In this document: in pieces, positions 8,746-17,905 of the stretch
Layout of the letters: every line of letters begins with the position of its first letter
How positions within the stretch are numbered: position 1 is the first letter of the stretch
Assembly (NCBI RefSeq): GCF_904842695.1
Contig: NZ_CAJGWQ010000001.1
Coordinates: forward strand, 1 to 64,000
Source: Gulosibacter hominis
GTDB lineage: Bacteria > Actinomycetota > Actinomycetes > Actinomycetales > Microbacteriaceae
Direction of reading: 5' to 3'
DNA length: 64,000 bases
The notes under the pieces: model-generated
The model's input: the letters and a program-made list of their open reading frames with translations, nothing else
Told to the model about the DNA's origin: nothing
The model's database searches: none
Position numbers and translations under genes: made by a program

Positions 8746-10242
8746 ATGACGAGCATTACACGATCCAGGCACGGGGATGCGCCACAGCTGGGCGAGGTCA
8801 TTGCGGGCTGGCGGCTGGTGCGCCGTCTTGCTGACGATGCGGCCGGGCGGGCGCAGTTTGCGGTTGTGGGGGAGCGCGGCGACGCTGCTGCCGTGGCCAG
8901 CACGCACTGGGGTGGTTTCGCGGCTGTAGATCCGGCGACTATTAGTTATTTGGAGCGGCGCGCGGTGGTGGTGCCGGAGGCTGATTCGGCCGGGCTCTTG
9001 GCCGAGTGCGCGATTCGGAGTCGACTCGAGGCCGACTTCGTGCCACGGGCTGAAGAAGTGCCGGCGACCGAACATTGGCGCATCGCGATCTATCCGCTGC
9101 ACTATCTCACCAGCTTCGCCGAATATGTGGCACACGGCGTTGAACTCGAGGCCGGCAGTATTGTCACGATGCTCGTGCCGATTGCTGAGACGATCACGGT
9201 GGCGCATCGTAGTGGCGTCGCCCACGGCGAATTGAATCTGCGATGTTGCAGCATCGATGAGGCCGGCCGGCCGCAGCTTGGTGATTGGCATGCCGCCACT
9301 GAGCTGGCGAAACTTTCAAATCTGCGACGCGATTTGCAGCTGGGCGCCGATTTGCGTGCGCTCGGGCAGATCGCCGACGCCCTGCTAGCACAGTGCTCGA
9401 CCCCGGCCACGGCGGCGTTGCGGCAGTCGATCGATCAGCTGCGTAGCGGTGTTGCCGATGATCAGGCTGCCGCCGCGCTGCTGGACGCGCTGTTTCGCTG
9501 GGCACCCGCAGCAGCCGTGCCACCACTCACGAGATCCCAGCCGCATAGCGAATCGAGCGCTCTTCGACCACAACTCTCCGGCCTGCAAAATGCGTTTGAG
9601 GCCGGAACAGATGATGATGAACCGCTGCTGGCAACCGCACCGCGAAAGCGATTTGCGGTGCTCGAGCCGACTATTGAGCGTTTCCGGCGGCTTGCGGCAC
9701 CGATCCGGCCGGTGATTTGGTTGGGAGTTGCCGCCATCGGCGCCGTCACAGTTGCCGCCGGTGTTGTGCTGCAAGCCGCCGGTGCGAGCGCAGATGCGGA
9801 GCCCGCGCATCAACCCGCGCAAGTGGTGACGGAGCACGAAGCCAGCGGCCAGGAGATGTCTGCCGATGAAAGCTCTGGCTTGGCGGCGCAGGCTACCGAT
9901 AGTACTGCCGTCGCGGCTGATGACTCGACGGACGCCGCCGGCGATTCGGCAGCGGTAGTGGAAGAGCTCGTCCAGCGGCGCAATGCCTGCCTTGAGGTCG
10001 GGGATGCGGAGTGTCTCAACACCGTGTATGCAGTGTCGGCGCCGGGCCTAGAAATTGATGTTGAAGCTATCGGTGCAGGGGAGTCGCAAGCGCGCATCAT
10101 CACGGCAACGCAGTGGCACAAAAGCACCGATTTGGGTGATGTTGAGTTATACCGCAGCTCGGATGGACGAGTGGCGGTGGCAGTGATGCGTGATTTTGAG
10201 CGGGGCTGGCTGCTGCGAGAGGTGTGGATGCACAGCGAATAA
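8746..10242 (+). CDS. Kinase-like (probable pseudokinase) single-pass membrane protein
   Basis: 498 residues. Residues 16-200 resemble a Ser/Thr kinase fold: a GEVIAGWRLVRRL beta strand near the N-terminus, then HGELNLRCCSIDEAGRPQLG at 160-179, which aligns with the HGDLKPxNIL...DFG catalytic loop. The catalytic Asp is Glu162, the following Lys is Asn164, and DFG reads GDW, so phosphotransfer is doubtful. After a low-complexity linker, one transmembrane helix (about 323-346) leads to an acidic, Ala/Ser/Thr-rich stalk and an extracytoplasmic domain with two cysteines (415, 423). I inferred a sensor or scaffold role; no specific family is recognised. Confidence 0.75.
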   Translation: MTSITRSRHGDAPQLGEVIAGWRLVRRLADDAAGRAQFAVVGERGDAAAVASTHWGGFAAVDPATISYLERRAVVVPEADSAGLLAECAIRSRLEADFVPRAEEVPATEHWRIAIYPLHYLTSFAEYVAHGVELEAGSIVTMLVPIAETITVAHRSGVAHGELNLRCCSIDEAGRPQLGDWHAATELAKLSNLRRDLQLGADLRALGQIADALLAQCSTPATAALRQSIDQLRSGVADDQAAAALLDALFRWAPAAAVPPLTRSQPHSESSALRPQLSGLQNAFEAGTDDDEPLLATAPRKRFAVLEPTIERFRRLAAPIRPVIWLGVAAIGAVTVAAGVVLQAAGASADAEPAHQPAQVVTEHEASGQEMSADESSGLAAQATDSTAVAADDSTDAAGDSAAVVEELVQRRNACLEVGDAECLNTVYAVSAPGLEIDVEAIGAGESQARIITATQWHKSTDLGDVELYRSSDGRVAVAVMRDFERGWLLREVWMHSE

Positions 10243-10334
10243 ACCTGGCAACTGCGGGCTGGCCGTTCAGTAGCGCCGCGCTGCAATAAGTGCTGCCGTG
10301 CGGTCAGTGCCGCTGTTCGGGCAGTGTTGCTGTT

Positions 10335-10386
10335 CGAGAGATGGTTTGAGGGTGGATCACCGCGGTGACCCACCCTCAAACTCTCG
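10335..10386. terminator. Bidirectional terminator hairpin between kinase-like gene and odhB
   Basis: A 12-bp perfect arm pair (10344-10355 with 10370-10381) encloses a TCACCGCGGTGA palindrome, and an outer CGAGAG/CTCTCG pair can extend it. It lies between convergent genes. There is no U-tract. Confidence 0.75.
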
Positions 10387-10424
10387 GTGCCGGTAAACGG
10401 CTGGGCTGCGTGCGCCCGGTTGTG

Positions 10425-12185
10425 CTAGATGCCGAGATTACCCTCGAACGCACCCTCTTCGAGGCGCTGCTTGACCTGGGCAAGGAAGCGAGCAGCGTCG
10501 GCGCCGTCGATGATGCGGTGGTCGTAGCTCAGGGCCAGGTACACCATCGAACGAACCGCGATCGCCTCGCCACCGTCGGCAGTGGGCACCACGGCCGGGC
10601 GCTTCACAACAGCGCCGGTGCCGAGGATTGCTTCCTGCGGGAGGAACACGACCGGGGTGTCGAACAGTGCGCCGCGCGAACCGGTGTTGGTGACCGTGAA
10701 CGTGCCACCGGCCAATTCGTCGGGCAGCAGCTTGTTGTCGCGGGTGCGGGTTGCCAGGTCATCGATCGACTTGGCGAGATCGGCGATGCTCATTCCCGCG
10801 GCATTCTTGATAACCGGAGTGAGCAGACCGCGCTCGGTGTCAACCGCCATCGAGATGTTTTCGTAGCCGGGGTAGACGATTTCGTCGCCCTGCACGGTCG
10901 AGTTGATGATCGGGTAGGTCTGCAGGGCCTCGATAGCCGCAAGGGTGAAGAAGGGCAGGTACGAGAGCTTCGAACCGGTCTTCTCGAGGAACTCGGCCTT
11001 GCGGCGATTGCGAAGCTCGGCAACCCGAGTGACGTCCACCTCAACCACAGTGGTCAGCTGGGCAGTCTGGGTCATCGACTCAACGGCACGCTGCGAAATG
11101 ACCTTGCGCAGACGCGACATCTTCTGGGTGGTGCCGCGCAGCGGCGAAACCTCAAACGGGGTCGGGGTGTCGGCGGCGCCAGCGGCAGCGGGAGCCGCGG
11201 CGGCCGGAGCCTCGACTACCGCATTGAGGACGTCTTCCTTGCGGATGCGGCCACCAACGCCGGTGCCGACGATGGTGCTGAGGTCAACACCACGCTCCTG
11301 TGCGAGCTTGCGCACGATCGGGGTGACGTAGCGAGGATCGCCAGCCTGGGCCTTCGGGGCAGCTGGTGCCTGAGGTGCTGCCGGAGCTGCAGGGGCCTTC
11401 GGCGCCGCGGGCGCAGCCGGAGCCTTCGGGGCGGCGGGTGCCTGAGGTGCTGCCGGGGCCTTGGGGGCTGCGGGTGCAGCGGCTGGCGCGGGCGCAGCCT
11501 GAGCCGGTGCCGGCTCTGCCGCTGGCGCTTCCGGTGCCTCGGCCGGAGCCGCTTCCGGCTCAGATGACTGTGCCGATGCTGCCGACCCCGAACCAACGCG
11601 AGCCAAAACAGCGCCAACCTCGGCGGTCTCGTCCTCACCAACCAGGATCTCGAGTACGGTACCGGCTACGGGGGAGGGCACCTCGGTGTCGACCTTGTCG
11701 GTTGAGACCTCGAGCAGCGGCTCGTCGACCTCGACCGTCTCACCGACCTGCTTGAGCCAGCGAGTGACTACGCCCTCGGTAACACTCTCGCCGAGCGCGG
11801 GCAGGGTGACATCCTGAGCGTCACCCGATTCCGGCTGCGCCTCGGTAGCAGCTGCAGGCTCAGCCTCTTGTTCAGCTTCTGGTTCGGCCTCTTGTTCAGC
11901 CTCGGATGCGGCCGGGGCGGCACCCGACTCGGGTGCGGCTGCACCGCTGCCGTCGCCGATGCGGGCGAGCACCGCGCCAACCTCAACCGTTTCGTCTTCA
12001 CCAACGAGAATTTCTTCGACGGTGCCTGCCACGGGTGAGGGCACCTCGGTGTCGACCTTATCGGTTGAGACCTCGAGTAGTGGCTCGTCGACCTCGACCG
12101 TCTCACCGACCTGCTTGAGCCAGCGAGTTACCGTTCCTTCGGTAACGCTCTCACCGAGCGCGGGGAGTGTTACATCCTGAGTCAT
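10425..12185 (-). CDS. sucB: 2-oxoacid dehydrogenase E2, dihydrolipoamide acyltransferase with two lipoyl domains
   Basis: 586 residues. Two lipoyl domains (about 2-77 and 124-199) each carry a lipoylation motif STDKVDTEVPSP, with Lys43 and Lys164 as modification sites. A Glu/Ala linker separates them and a long Ala-Pro-Lys linker follows. A peripheral-subunit binding domain lies near 287-322 and the catalytic domain runs to the end, with the active-site HRIIDG in YDHRIIDGADAARF. In actinobacteria this E2 is generally shared by the pyruvate and 2-oxoglutarate complexes. It is probably cotranscribed with lpdA, 43 bases upstream. Confidence 0.95.
   Translation of the reverse strand: MTQDVTLPALGESVTEGTVTRWLKQVGETVEVDEPLLEVSTDKVDTEVPSPVAGTVEEILVGEDETVEVGAVLARIGDGSGAAAPESGAAPAASEAEQEAEPEAEQEAEPAAATEAQPESGDAQDVTLPALGESVTEGVVTRWLKQVGETVEVDEPLLEVSTDKVDTEVPSPVAGTVLEILVGEDETAEVGAVLARVGSGSAASAQSSEPEAAPAEAPEAPAAEPAPAQAAPAPAAAPAAPKAPAAPQAPAAPKAPAAPAAPKAPAAPAAPQAPAAPKAQAGDPRYVTPIVRKLAQERGVDLSTIVGTGVGGRIRKEDVLNAVVEAPAAAAPAAAGAADTPTPFEVSPLRGTTQKMSRLRKVISQRAVESMTQTAQLTTVVEVDVTRVAELRNRRKAEFLEKTGSKLSYLPFFTLAAIEALQTYPIINSTVQGDEIVYPGYENISMAVDTERGLLTPVIKNAAGMSIADLAKSIDDLATRTRDNKLLPDELAGGTFTVTNTGSRGALFDTPVVFLPQEAILGTGAVVKRPAVVPTADGGEAIAVRSMVYLALSYDHRIIDGADAARFLAQVKQRLEEGAFEGNLGI
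11589..12182 (-). repeat. Duplicated lipoyl-domain coding segment
   Basis: Two segments of about 228 bases (11955-12182 and 11589-11816) encode nearly identical lipoyl domains. Protein differences are confined to a few positions such as EGT/EGV, TVEE/TVLE and ARIG/ARVG. The DNA is also very similar, indicating recent duplication or ongoing gene conversion within sucB. Confidence 0.85.
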
Positions 12186-12228
12186 CTGGAATCGCTCCTA
12201 ATTGTGTTTTTCAAGCTCGAGCAGGTGT

Positions 12229-13602
12229 CTAGACCGCGTGCAGCGGTTGACCGGCGAGTGCCATCATGGCCTCGCCAAGCACTTCATTCTGGGTCGGGTG
12301 GGCGTGGATGAGCGGCGCAACATCCTCGGGATAAGCATCCCAGTTGACGATCAGCTGCGCCTCGCCAACGAGCTCGCCAACGCGAGCCCCGATCAGGTGG
12401 ATGCCAACAACCGGGCCGTCCTTGACTCGCACCACCTTGGCAATACCGGCGGTGCCGAGAATCGAGCTCTTGGCGTTACCGGCCAGGTTGTACTCGTAGG
12501 TGGCGATGGCGTCGTCGCCGTGCGTTTCACGTGCCTTGGCCTCGGTGAGTCCCACCGAAGCAAGCTGCGGCTCACAGTAGGTCACCTTCGGGATGTTGGC
12601 GTCGCTGACGAGCTGCGGGTTGAGGGCGGCAATGTGCTCGGCGACAAAAATTCCGTGGGCGTAGCTGCGGTGCGCAAGCTGCAGGCCAGGCGTGATATCA
12701 CCGATGGCGTAGATGCCGGGAACCGAAGTCTGCAGGTTTTCATCAACGATGACAAACCCACGCTCCATATTGATTCCGACACGCTCAAAACCGAGGTCGG
12801 AGGTGACCGGGCCACGGCCAACGGCAACCATCAGCACATCGCCATCGATAACGTCACCCTTGTCGGTCTTCACGTGAACGCCGTATTCGTCCTGCGTGAC
12901 CGAGTCGAACTTGGTGTTGGTGTGGAAATTAATGCCGCGTTTGCGGAAGGCACGTTCGAGCTGCTTCGAAAGCGCAACATCCTCGGCCGCTGCGAGGCGG
13001 TCAAGCCCCTCAATGATGGTGACCTCGGCGCCGAGTGAGCGCCAGAGACTGGCGAACTCGAGACCGATCACACCGCCACCGAGCACCACGGCCCGGCGCG
13101 GCACCCAGTTCATCTGCAGTGCCTGGTCGGAGGTGATGACGTTGCCGGTGATTTCAAGGCCGGGGATGGTCTTCGAGAACGATCCTGTTGCCAGCACGAT
13201 GTGCTTACCGACATAGCGCTCACCGTCGACCTCAACGGTTTTGTCATCAACGAGGCGGCCGAAACCCTCGACAACCTCGACACCGCGCATCTTCAACAGG
13301 CCCTGCAGACCCTTGTGCTTTGACGAGACGATGCCGTCGCGGAACGCGGCGATCTTTTCGCCGTCTACACCGTCAAGGCTCAGGTTGATGCCCATGCGAG
13401 CGCCATCGGTCACCGCATCAGCCACCTCGGCGCTGTGCAGCATTGCCTTGGTGGGGACGCAGCCGCGGTGCAAGCAGGTGCCACCAAGCTTGTCTTTTTC
13501 GATCACCACAGCTGACATGCCCAGCTGGACACCGCGGATGGCGGCGGCGTAGCCGGCGCTTCCGCCGCCAAGTACGACCAGATCAAAGTTGTGTTCTGAC
13601 AC
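12229..13602 (-). CDS. lpdA: Dihydrolipoyl dehydrogenase (E3)
   Basis: 457 residues. FAD-binding GGGSAGYAAA at the N-terminus, redox-active cysteine pair in GGTCLHRGCVPTKAML, NAD-binding GGGVIGLEFASLW, and the C-terminal HAHPTQNE that carries the catalytic His-Glu. It re-oxidises the dihydrolipoyl groups of the E2 encoded next to it. Lpd and SucB on one transcript supply E3 and E2 for the pyruvate and 2-oxoglutarate dehydrogenases; their E1 genes are not in the window. Confidence 0.97.
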   Translation of the reverse strand: MSEHNFDLVVLGGGSAGYAAAIRGVQLGMSAVVIEKDKLGGTCLHRGCVPTKAMLHSAEVADAVTDGARMGINLSLDGVDGEKIAAFRDGIVSSKHKGLQGLLKMRGVEVVEGFGRLVDDKTVEVDGERYVGKHIVLATGSFSKTIPGLEITGNVITSDQALQMNWVPRRAVVLGGGVIGLEFASLWRSLGAEVTIIEGLDRLAAAEDVALSKQLERAFRKRGINFHTNTKFDSVTQDEYGVHVKTDKGDVIDGDVLMVAVGRGPVTSDLGFERVGINMERGFVIVDENLQTSVPGIYAIGDITPGLQLAHRSYAHGIFVAEHIAALNPQLVSDANIPKVTYCEPQLASVGLTEAKARETHGDDAIATYEYNLAGNAKSSILGTAGIAKVVRVKDGPVVGIHLIGARVGELVGEAQLIVNWDAYPEDVAPLIHAHPTQNEVLGEAMMALAGQPLHAV

Positions 13603-13764
13603 TCCTGGAGCTCCCTCTCGGTGTGTGTTGTGGAAGTTCTGTGCTCATGCAGAATGCTTCTCGTCAGCAGGATTACTGCCACGAATTCGCGCTCAGCCGA
13701 TACCTCGCGTCAGCCTACACCGCGCAACCTTGCGCAATCTTGATTGTGAGTCCAGAAAAGATGT

Positions 13765-13797
13765 GCGGCTGGCTCGGATGCACCCCAAACCAGCCGC
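13765..13797 (-). terminator. Possible weak terminator after pepA
   Basis: An 8-bp perfect stem GCGGCTGG/CCAGCCGC with a 17-base loop, followed on the minus strand by ACATCTTTTC. The stem is just downstream of the pepA stop. The loop is long and the U-tract imperfect. Confidence 0.4.
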
Positions 13798-13823
13798 AAA
13801 TCATGCGCGCGTGTGCGTAATCG

Positions 13824-15278
13824 CTATTGTGCCGCCGCGATCAGCTCAACGAGCGTGCGCACCGGATTACCGGTGGCACCCTTGTTGATGTAGCCGTAGG
13901 CACTGTCGCTATTGGCCGGGCCGGCGATATCAAAGTGCAGCCACGGCAGCGGTTTCCCGTCAGCATCCTCACCGACAAATCGCTCGAGGAACGCCCCCGC
14001 AAAGAGCATGCCGGCCTCACGGTAGCCGGGCTTTGAATTGACAATGTCGGCGACATTCGACTTCAGCGCGTCGTCGAGCTCTTCCGGAATCGGCATCGGC
14101 CACAGCGGTTCGCCCGTCTGCTTCGCGGCAGCGACGGCCGCATCCCGCCAGTCATCGGTGTTCCCCATCAGACCGGTGGTGCGGCTACCGAGCGCAACTA
14201 CCTGGGCGCCGGTGAGTGTGGCGATATCAATGATGAGGTCGGGACGCTGCTCCGAGGCCAGGCACAGGCCATCGGCCAAAACCAGCCGACCCTCGGCATC
14301 AGTGTTGGTGACCTCCACGGTGGTGCCATTGCGCATTTTGAGCACATCATCGGGCTTGATCGCCGAGCCCGACGGCATATTTTCGGCGAGGCAGCAGTAG
14401 CCGGTCACCTGCACGTGCAGCCCGAGCTTTGCCACCGCGAGCAGGGTGGCAAGCACCGACGCGGCACCCGACATATCGAATTTCATGCCGAGCATCGAAC
14501 CGGCGGGCTTGAGCGAAAGGCCACCGGTGTCGAAGGTGATGCCCTTACCAACCAGCGCAATGTGTTTGGCGGCGTTTTCGGGGTTGTAGCGCAGCTGCAC
14601 GAGTCGCGGCGGGTTGTCTGAACCACGGCCGACCCCGAGGATGCCGCCGCAGCCGGCTTCTTCGAGCGCTGCTTCATCCCAAATCTCAACCTCAACCTCG
14701 TACTCGGCAAGTACGTCCTGGGCGAGCGCAGCGAAGTCTTCGGGAACCAGGTCGCTCGGCGGGGTGTTGGCGAGGTCACGAGCCAGCGCAGCCGACTCGG
14801 AAAGCACACTCGCCTGCAGCAGTGCCTCGGCGAACTCCTCGCCTCCAGCCACGAACGCAACCTCGCGGTCGTGCTCGTCAGCCTTGCTGAGGAAGCGGTC
14901 GAGCTTGTGCGCACCCAGCGCAAAACCGGTGGCAAACGCCTCTACCTCGTCGGCGCTGCCAGCAAAATCAACGATGACCTGCTCGGCCTCGGCGAGCGCG
15001 CGGGCGGCTACACCAGCGGCACGGCGAATCGCCTCAAGCTCACGCTCGTCACCGATACCCACCAGCAGGGCGGGGCGCTCGGTTTCACCATCGGTGATCA
15101 ACACGCGAAGGGTTGCCTCGGCCTTACCGGTGAAATCGAGTGCCGCTAGGCGCTCGGCGGTGATGCCGTAGTCGTTCGCAGCCAGCAGCTGCGGGGTCTC
15201 AGAACCGAGCACCGGGATGACGATGATGCCAGCGGCGCCCGCGGTCGAATCAATCAACGAAAAGCTAGGAATCTGCAT
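13824..15278 (-). CDS. pepA: Leucyl aminopeptidase, M17 family
   Basis: 484 residues from the ATG at 15278 (MQIPSFSLID). The upstream extension to 15596 overlaps the divergent PAC2 gene and is rejected. Metal-binding and catalytic signatures are present: GKGITFDTGGLSLKP, the aspartate in FDMSGAAS, and NTDAEGRL. It would release N-terminal residues from peptides in the cytoplasm as a two-metal hexamer. In actinobacteria pepA commonly sits next to lpd and sucB, as here. Confidence 0.95.
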   Translation of the reverse strand: MQIPSFSLIDSTAGAAGIIVIPVLGSETPQLLAANDYGITAERLAALDFTGKAEATLRVLITDGETERPALLVGIGDERELEAIRRAAGVAARALAEAEQVIVDFAGSADEVEAFATGFALGAHKLDRFLSKADEHDREVAFVAGGEEFAEALLQASVLSESAALARDLANTPPSDLVPEDFAALAQDVLAEYEVEVEIWDEAALEEAGCGGILGVGRGSDNPPRLVQLRYNPENAAKHIALVGKGITFDTGGLSLKPAGSMLGMKFDMSGAASVLATLLAVAKLGLHVQVTGYCCLAENMPSGSAIKPDDVLKMRNGTTVEVTNTDAEGRLVLADGLCLASEQRPDLIIDIATLTGAQVVALGSRTTGLMGNTDDWRDAAVAAAKQTGEPLWPMPIPEELDDALKSNVADIVNSKPGYREAGMLFAGAFLERFVGEDADGKPLPWLHFDIAGPANSDSAYGYINKGATGNPVRTLVELIAAAQ

Positions 15279-15414
15279 AGTGCAGACTTTAAGCGCCCCG
15301 GGCTGAAAGAGCGCCGTACCCGCGTGACCAAGCGGCTGCCAGCATCCGGTTGGTGCCGCGCGAACGGTCACGCCGTCAGCGAACCAGCCAGAATTTTTTG
15401 CCGAGCCGCGTACC

Positions 15415-16335
15415 ATGGCGTTCATGATTGGTCGCGACTCACTTTTTGAACCCGCGGCGCACTGGGCAGCGGTGCCACAGGGGCTGCCGCTGGTGGCGCT
15501 GCTCGACGGGTATCGTGACGCCGGCCACACTGTTGCGCTGAGCGTCGAAACCATGCTTGCTGACGATGGCGGGCAGCTGGTGGCGGTGTTCGACACCGAT
15601 TCGCTGCTCGACTATCGAGCCCGGCGGCCGCTCGTGAAAGTCGAGGGGAACCACATCAGTGACTTCCGCAGCGCCCGTCTCGATCTGCGACTGCTGCGCG
15701 ACTCGATCGGGCAGCCCTTCCTGCTGCTCTCGGGGTTTGAACCCGACTTCCGCTGGGAAGCGTTCACTCGCGCGCTCAATGAAATCACCACGCATTTCGC
15801 TGTGTCGAGCGTGACATGGGCCCACAGCATCCCGATGCCGGTGCCGCACACTCGTCCCATTCGCGTTGCCGCAACCGGGAACCGCGAAGAAATTATCGAA
15901 CAGCTCTCGGTGTGGAAAGCACACGTCGAGGCGCCGGCTCACGCGCTGCACCTGCTCGAATATCAGCGGATGCAGCAGGAGCTCGACGTGGTGAGCATCG
16001 TGGTGCTCACCCCGCACTATTTGGCCGACGGTGCCTATCCTGCGGCGGCGATGCGGCTGCTCGAGGCACTCGGCACCGTTGACGGCATCCTGGTGCCAAC
16101 CGAATCGCTGCGAGAACGCGATCGCGAGTTTCGGGCGACATTTGAAGAGACGCTCGCCGAAAACGACGAGGCGGTCAAACTCGTCGAAGTGCTCGAACAG
16201 CAGTACGACGGTTTTTTGAAGGGCACCCCGCTCGAAAACCCGTTCGCTAACGCCGACGGCGAACTACCCGACGCTGACAAGATCGCGGCCGAGCTCGAAC
16301 GCTACCTGAAATCACGGTCGGACGGCACGAATTGA
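15415..16335 (+). CDS. PAC2 family protein (proteasome-assembly-chaperone-like)
   Basis: 306 residues. The N-terminal half has the PAC2 pattern LSVETMLADD, FDTDSLLDYRARRP and LLSGFEPDFRW. The middle includes AHSIPMPVPHTRP and a C-terminal acidic helix-rich tail. The PAC2 fold resembles eukaryotic proteasome assembly chaperones; the bacterial role is not established. A second in-frame ATG at 15424 is an alternative start. It is divergent from pepA, and the downstream MFS gene overlaps its stop by four bases, suggesting cotranscription. Confidence 0.9.
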   Translation: MAFMIGRDSLFEPAAHWAAVPQGLPLVALLDGYRDAGHTVALSVETMLADDGGQLVAVFDTDSLLDYRARRPLVKVEGNHISDFRSARLDLRLLRDSIGQPFLLLSGFEPDFRWEAFTRALNEITTHFAVSSVTWAHSIPMPVPHTRPIRVAATGNREEIIEQLSVWKAHVEAPAHALHLLEYQRMQQELDVVSIVVLTPHYLADGAYPAAAMRLLEALGTVDGILVPTESLRERDREFRATFEETLAENDEAVKLVEVLEQQYDGFLKGTPLENPFANADGELPDADKIAAELERYLKSRSDGTN

Positions 16336-17711
16336 GCACCAACAAGGCAGCGAACGAACCCGACGAGTTCACCAACCCCACCACCGCAGCCCTGCAGCTT
16401 GTGCCGCGACGGCTGCCGACCGTGATGTTCACTATCGCGCTATTCGCGTATCTCATCGCGGTCACCCAGCGCTCGTCGCTGGGGGTTGCCGGGGTGGATG
16501 CAGCCAATCGCTTTGATGCTGGCGGTGCTGCCCTGTCGACACTTGGCGTGATGCAGATGGCCGTATATGCGCTCATGCAGATTCCGGTTGGGATGCTGCT
16601 TGACCGCTTCGGCCCGCGGATGCTGATTCTCGCCGGTGCCATCGGTATGGCGCTCGGACAGGCAGTGGTGGCGTTCGCGCCAACGCTCGAGGTCGCTGTG
16701 CTTGGCCGCATCCTGGTGGGTATCGGTGACGCCACCACATTTGTTTCTGGTCTGCGCATCATCGCCGCATGGTTCCCGCAGCGCCGGGTGCCGCTGATGC
16801 AGCAGTGGTTCAGCAACCTCGGTCAGATCGGCCAGTTTCTTTCAGCGGTACCGTTCGCGATGCTGCTGCACTGGAGTAACTGGACCGTGGCGTTTTTGTC
16901 GACCGCAGCACTGTCGGTCATTGTCGCGATTGTGGTTGCGGTGGTGCTCTCCGACACCCCGTGGAAGCGCACCGCCGGTAGCCGCGTGTCGCTGCGCGGC
17001 GCATTCGTGAAACTCGGTGACGCTTTCGTGCGCCCCGGCACCCGCATGGGTTTTTGGGCGCACTTTTCGTCACAGTTTGTGGGCACCGTGTTTGCACTGC
17101 TGTGGGGATATCCGATCATGGTGCAGGGGCTGGGGCTGGCGAAAGAACTTGCCGCTGTGCTGCTGATTGTGCCCATGCTGGTGGGCATGATCGCGGGGCC
17201 CTGGATTGGGCTGGCAACGGCGCGTTGGCCGCTGCGACGATCAAATATTGTGGTTTTGCTGGCGAGCCTGATGACCGCATCCTGGATTGGCCTGATTGTG
17301 TGGCCCGGTGTGCCGCCGCTGTGGTACTTCCTGATTGTGCTGGTCGCGACCGGGGTGTGCGGGCCGGGCTCGACCATCGGCTTTGATTTCGCGCGCACCT
17401 TTAACCCGGCCTCCAGCTACGGCTCGGCCTCGGGCATCGTAAATATCGGTGGCTTCACGGCGAGTGCAATCACCATGCTGCTGATTGGATTGGGGCTCGA
17501 CTTCGGGCCGCAAACCGCAGCGGGCGTGCCGAGCTGGGAGGCCTACCAGATCGCGCTCTGGGCCATTCCGCTGATGATCGTCGTCGGTATCGGCGGGCTA
17601 CTGGCCGAGCGGCGCCGCACGCGCTCGCGGCTGGCCGCAGAAGAGGGCGTTACCGTGGCGCCGCTGTGGTTGGCCGTTGCTCGCCAGCTGCGCCGCAAGC
17701 ACGACAACTAA
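16332..17711 (+). CDS. MFS transporter
   Basis: 459 residues with about 12 predicted hydrophobic segments. The N-terminal half shows the MFS motif-A region LDRFGPRMLILAG between helices 2 and 3. The TTG start overlaps the PAC2 stop (TTGA), implying translational coupling. The substrate cannot be told. The C-terminal tail is basic (RRRTRSRLAAEE). An alternative start further in is possible, since the first 25 residues are hydrophilic. Confidence 0.88.
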   Translation: MSTNKAANEPDEFTNPTTAALQLVPRRLPTVMFTIALFAYLIAVTQRSSLGVAGVDAANRFDAGGAALSTLGVMQMAVYALMQIPVGMLLDRFGPRMLILAGAIGMALGQAVVAFAPTLEVAVLGRILVGIGDATTFVSGLRIIAAWFPQRRVPLMQQWFSNLGQIGQFLSAVPFAMLLHWSNWTVAFLSTAALSVIVAIVVAVVLSDTPWKRTAGSRVSLRGAFVKLGDAFVRPGTRMGFWAHFSSQFVGTVFALLWGYPIMVQGLGLAKELAAVLLIVPMLVGMIAGPWIGLATARWPLRRSNIVVLLASLMTASWIGLIVWPGVPPLWYFLIVLVATGVCGPGSTIGFDFARTFNPASSYGSASGIVNIGGFTASAITMLLIGLGLDFGPQTAAGVPSWEAYQIALWAIPLMIVVGIGGLLAERRRTRSRLAAEEGVTVAPLWLAVARQLRRKHDN

Positions 17712-17905
17712 TTGGCCGCAGCTTGGGGCCACTGCCGGGTATCGGCGTACCGGGCATACGCGAGGGAACACTCGCGATAGAAAGCTGAGTGCCGCTGGGA
17801 ATAGTAAGCGGTGGCACACTGTAGTATCGATTGCCTAACCCGGTCAATCGTTTCGTGCGACTTGACTTGGGGTTTCATTTTGCCTGCGGTGAGAGGGGAT
17901 ACAAC

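Noticed and set aside
13618-13823. A small gene between lpdA and pepA
   Set aside because: Only short overlapping frames with no RBS or conserved motif; likely non-coding.
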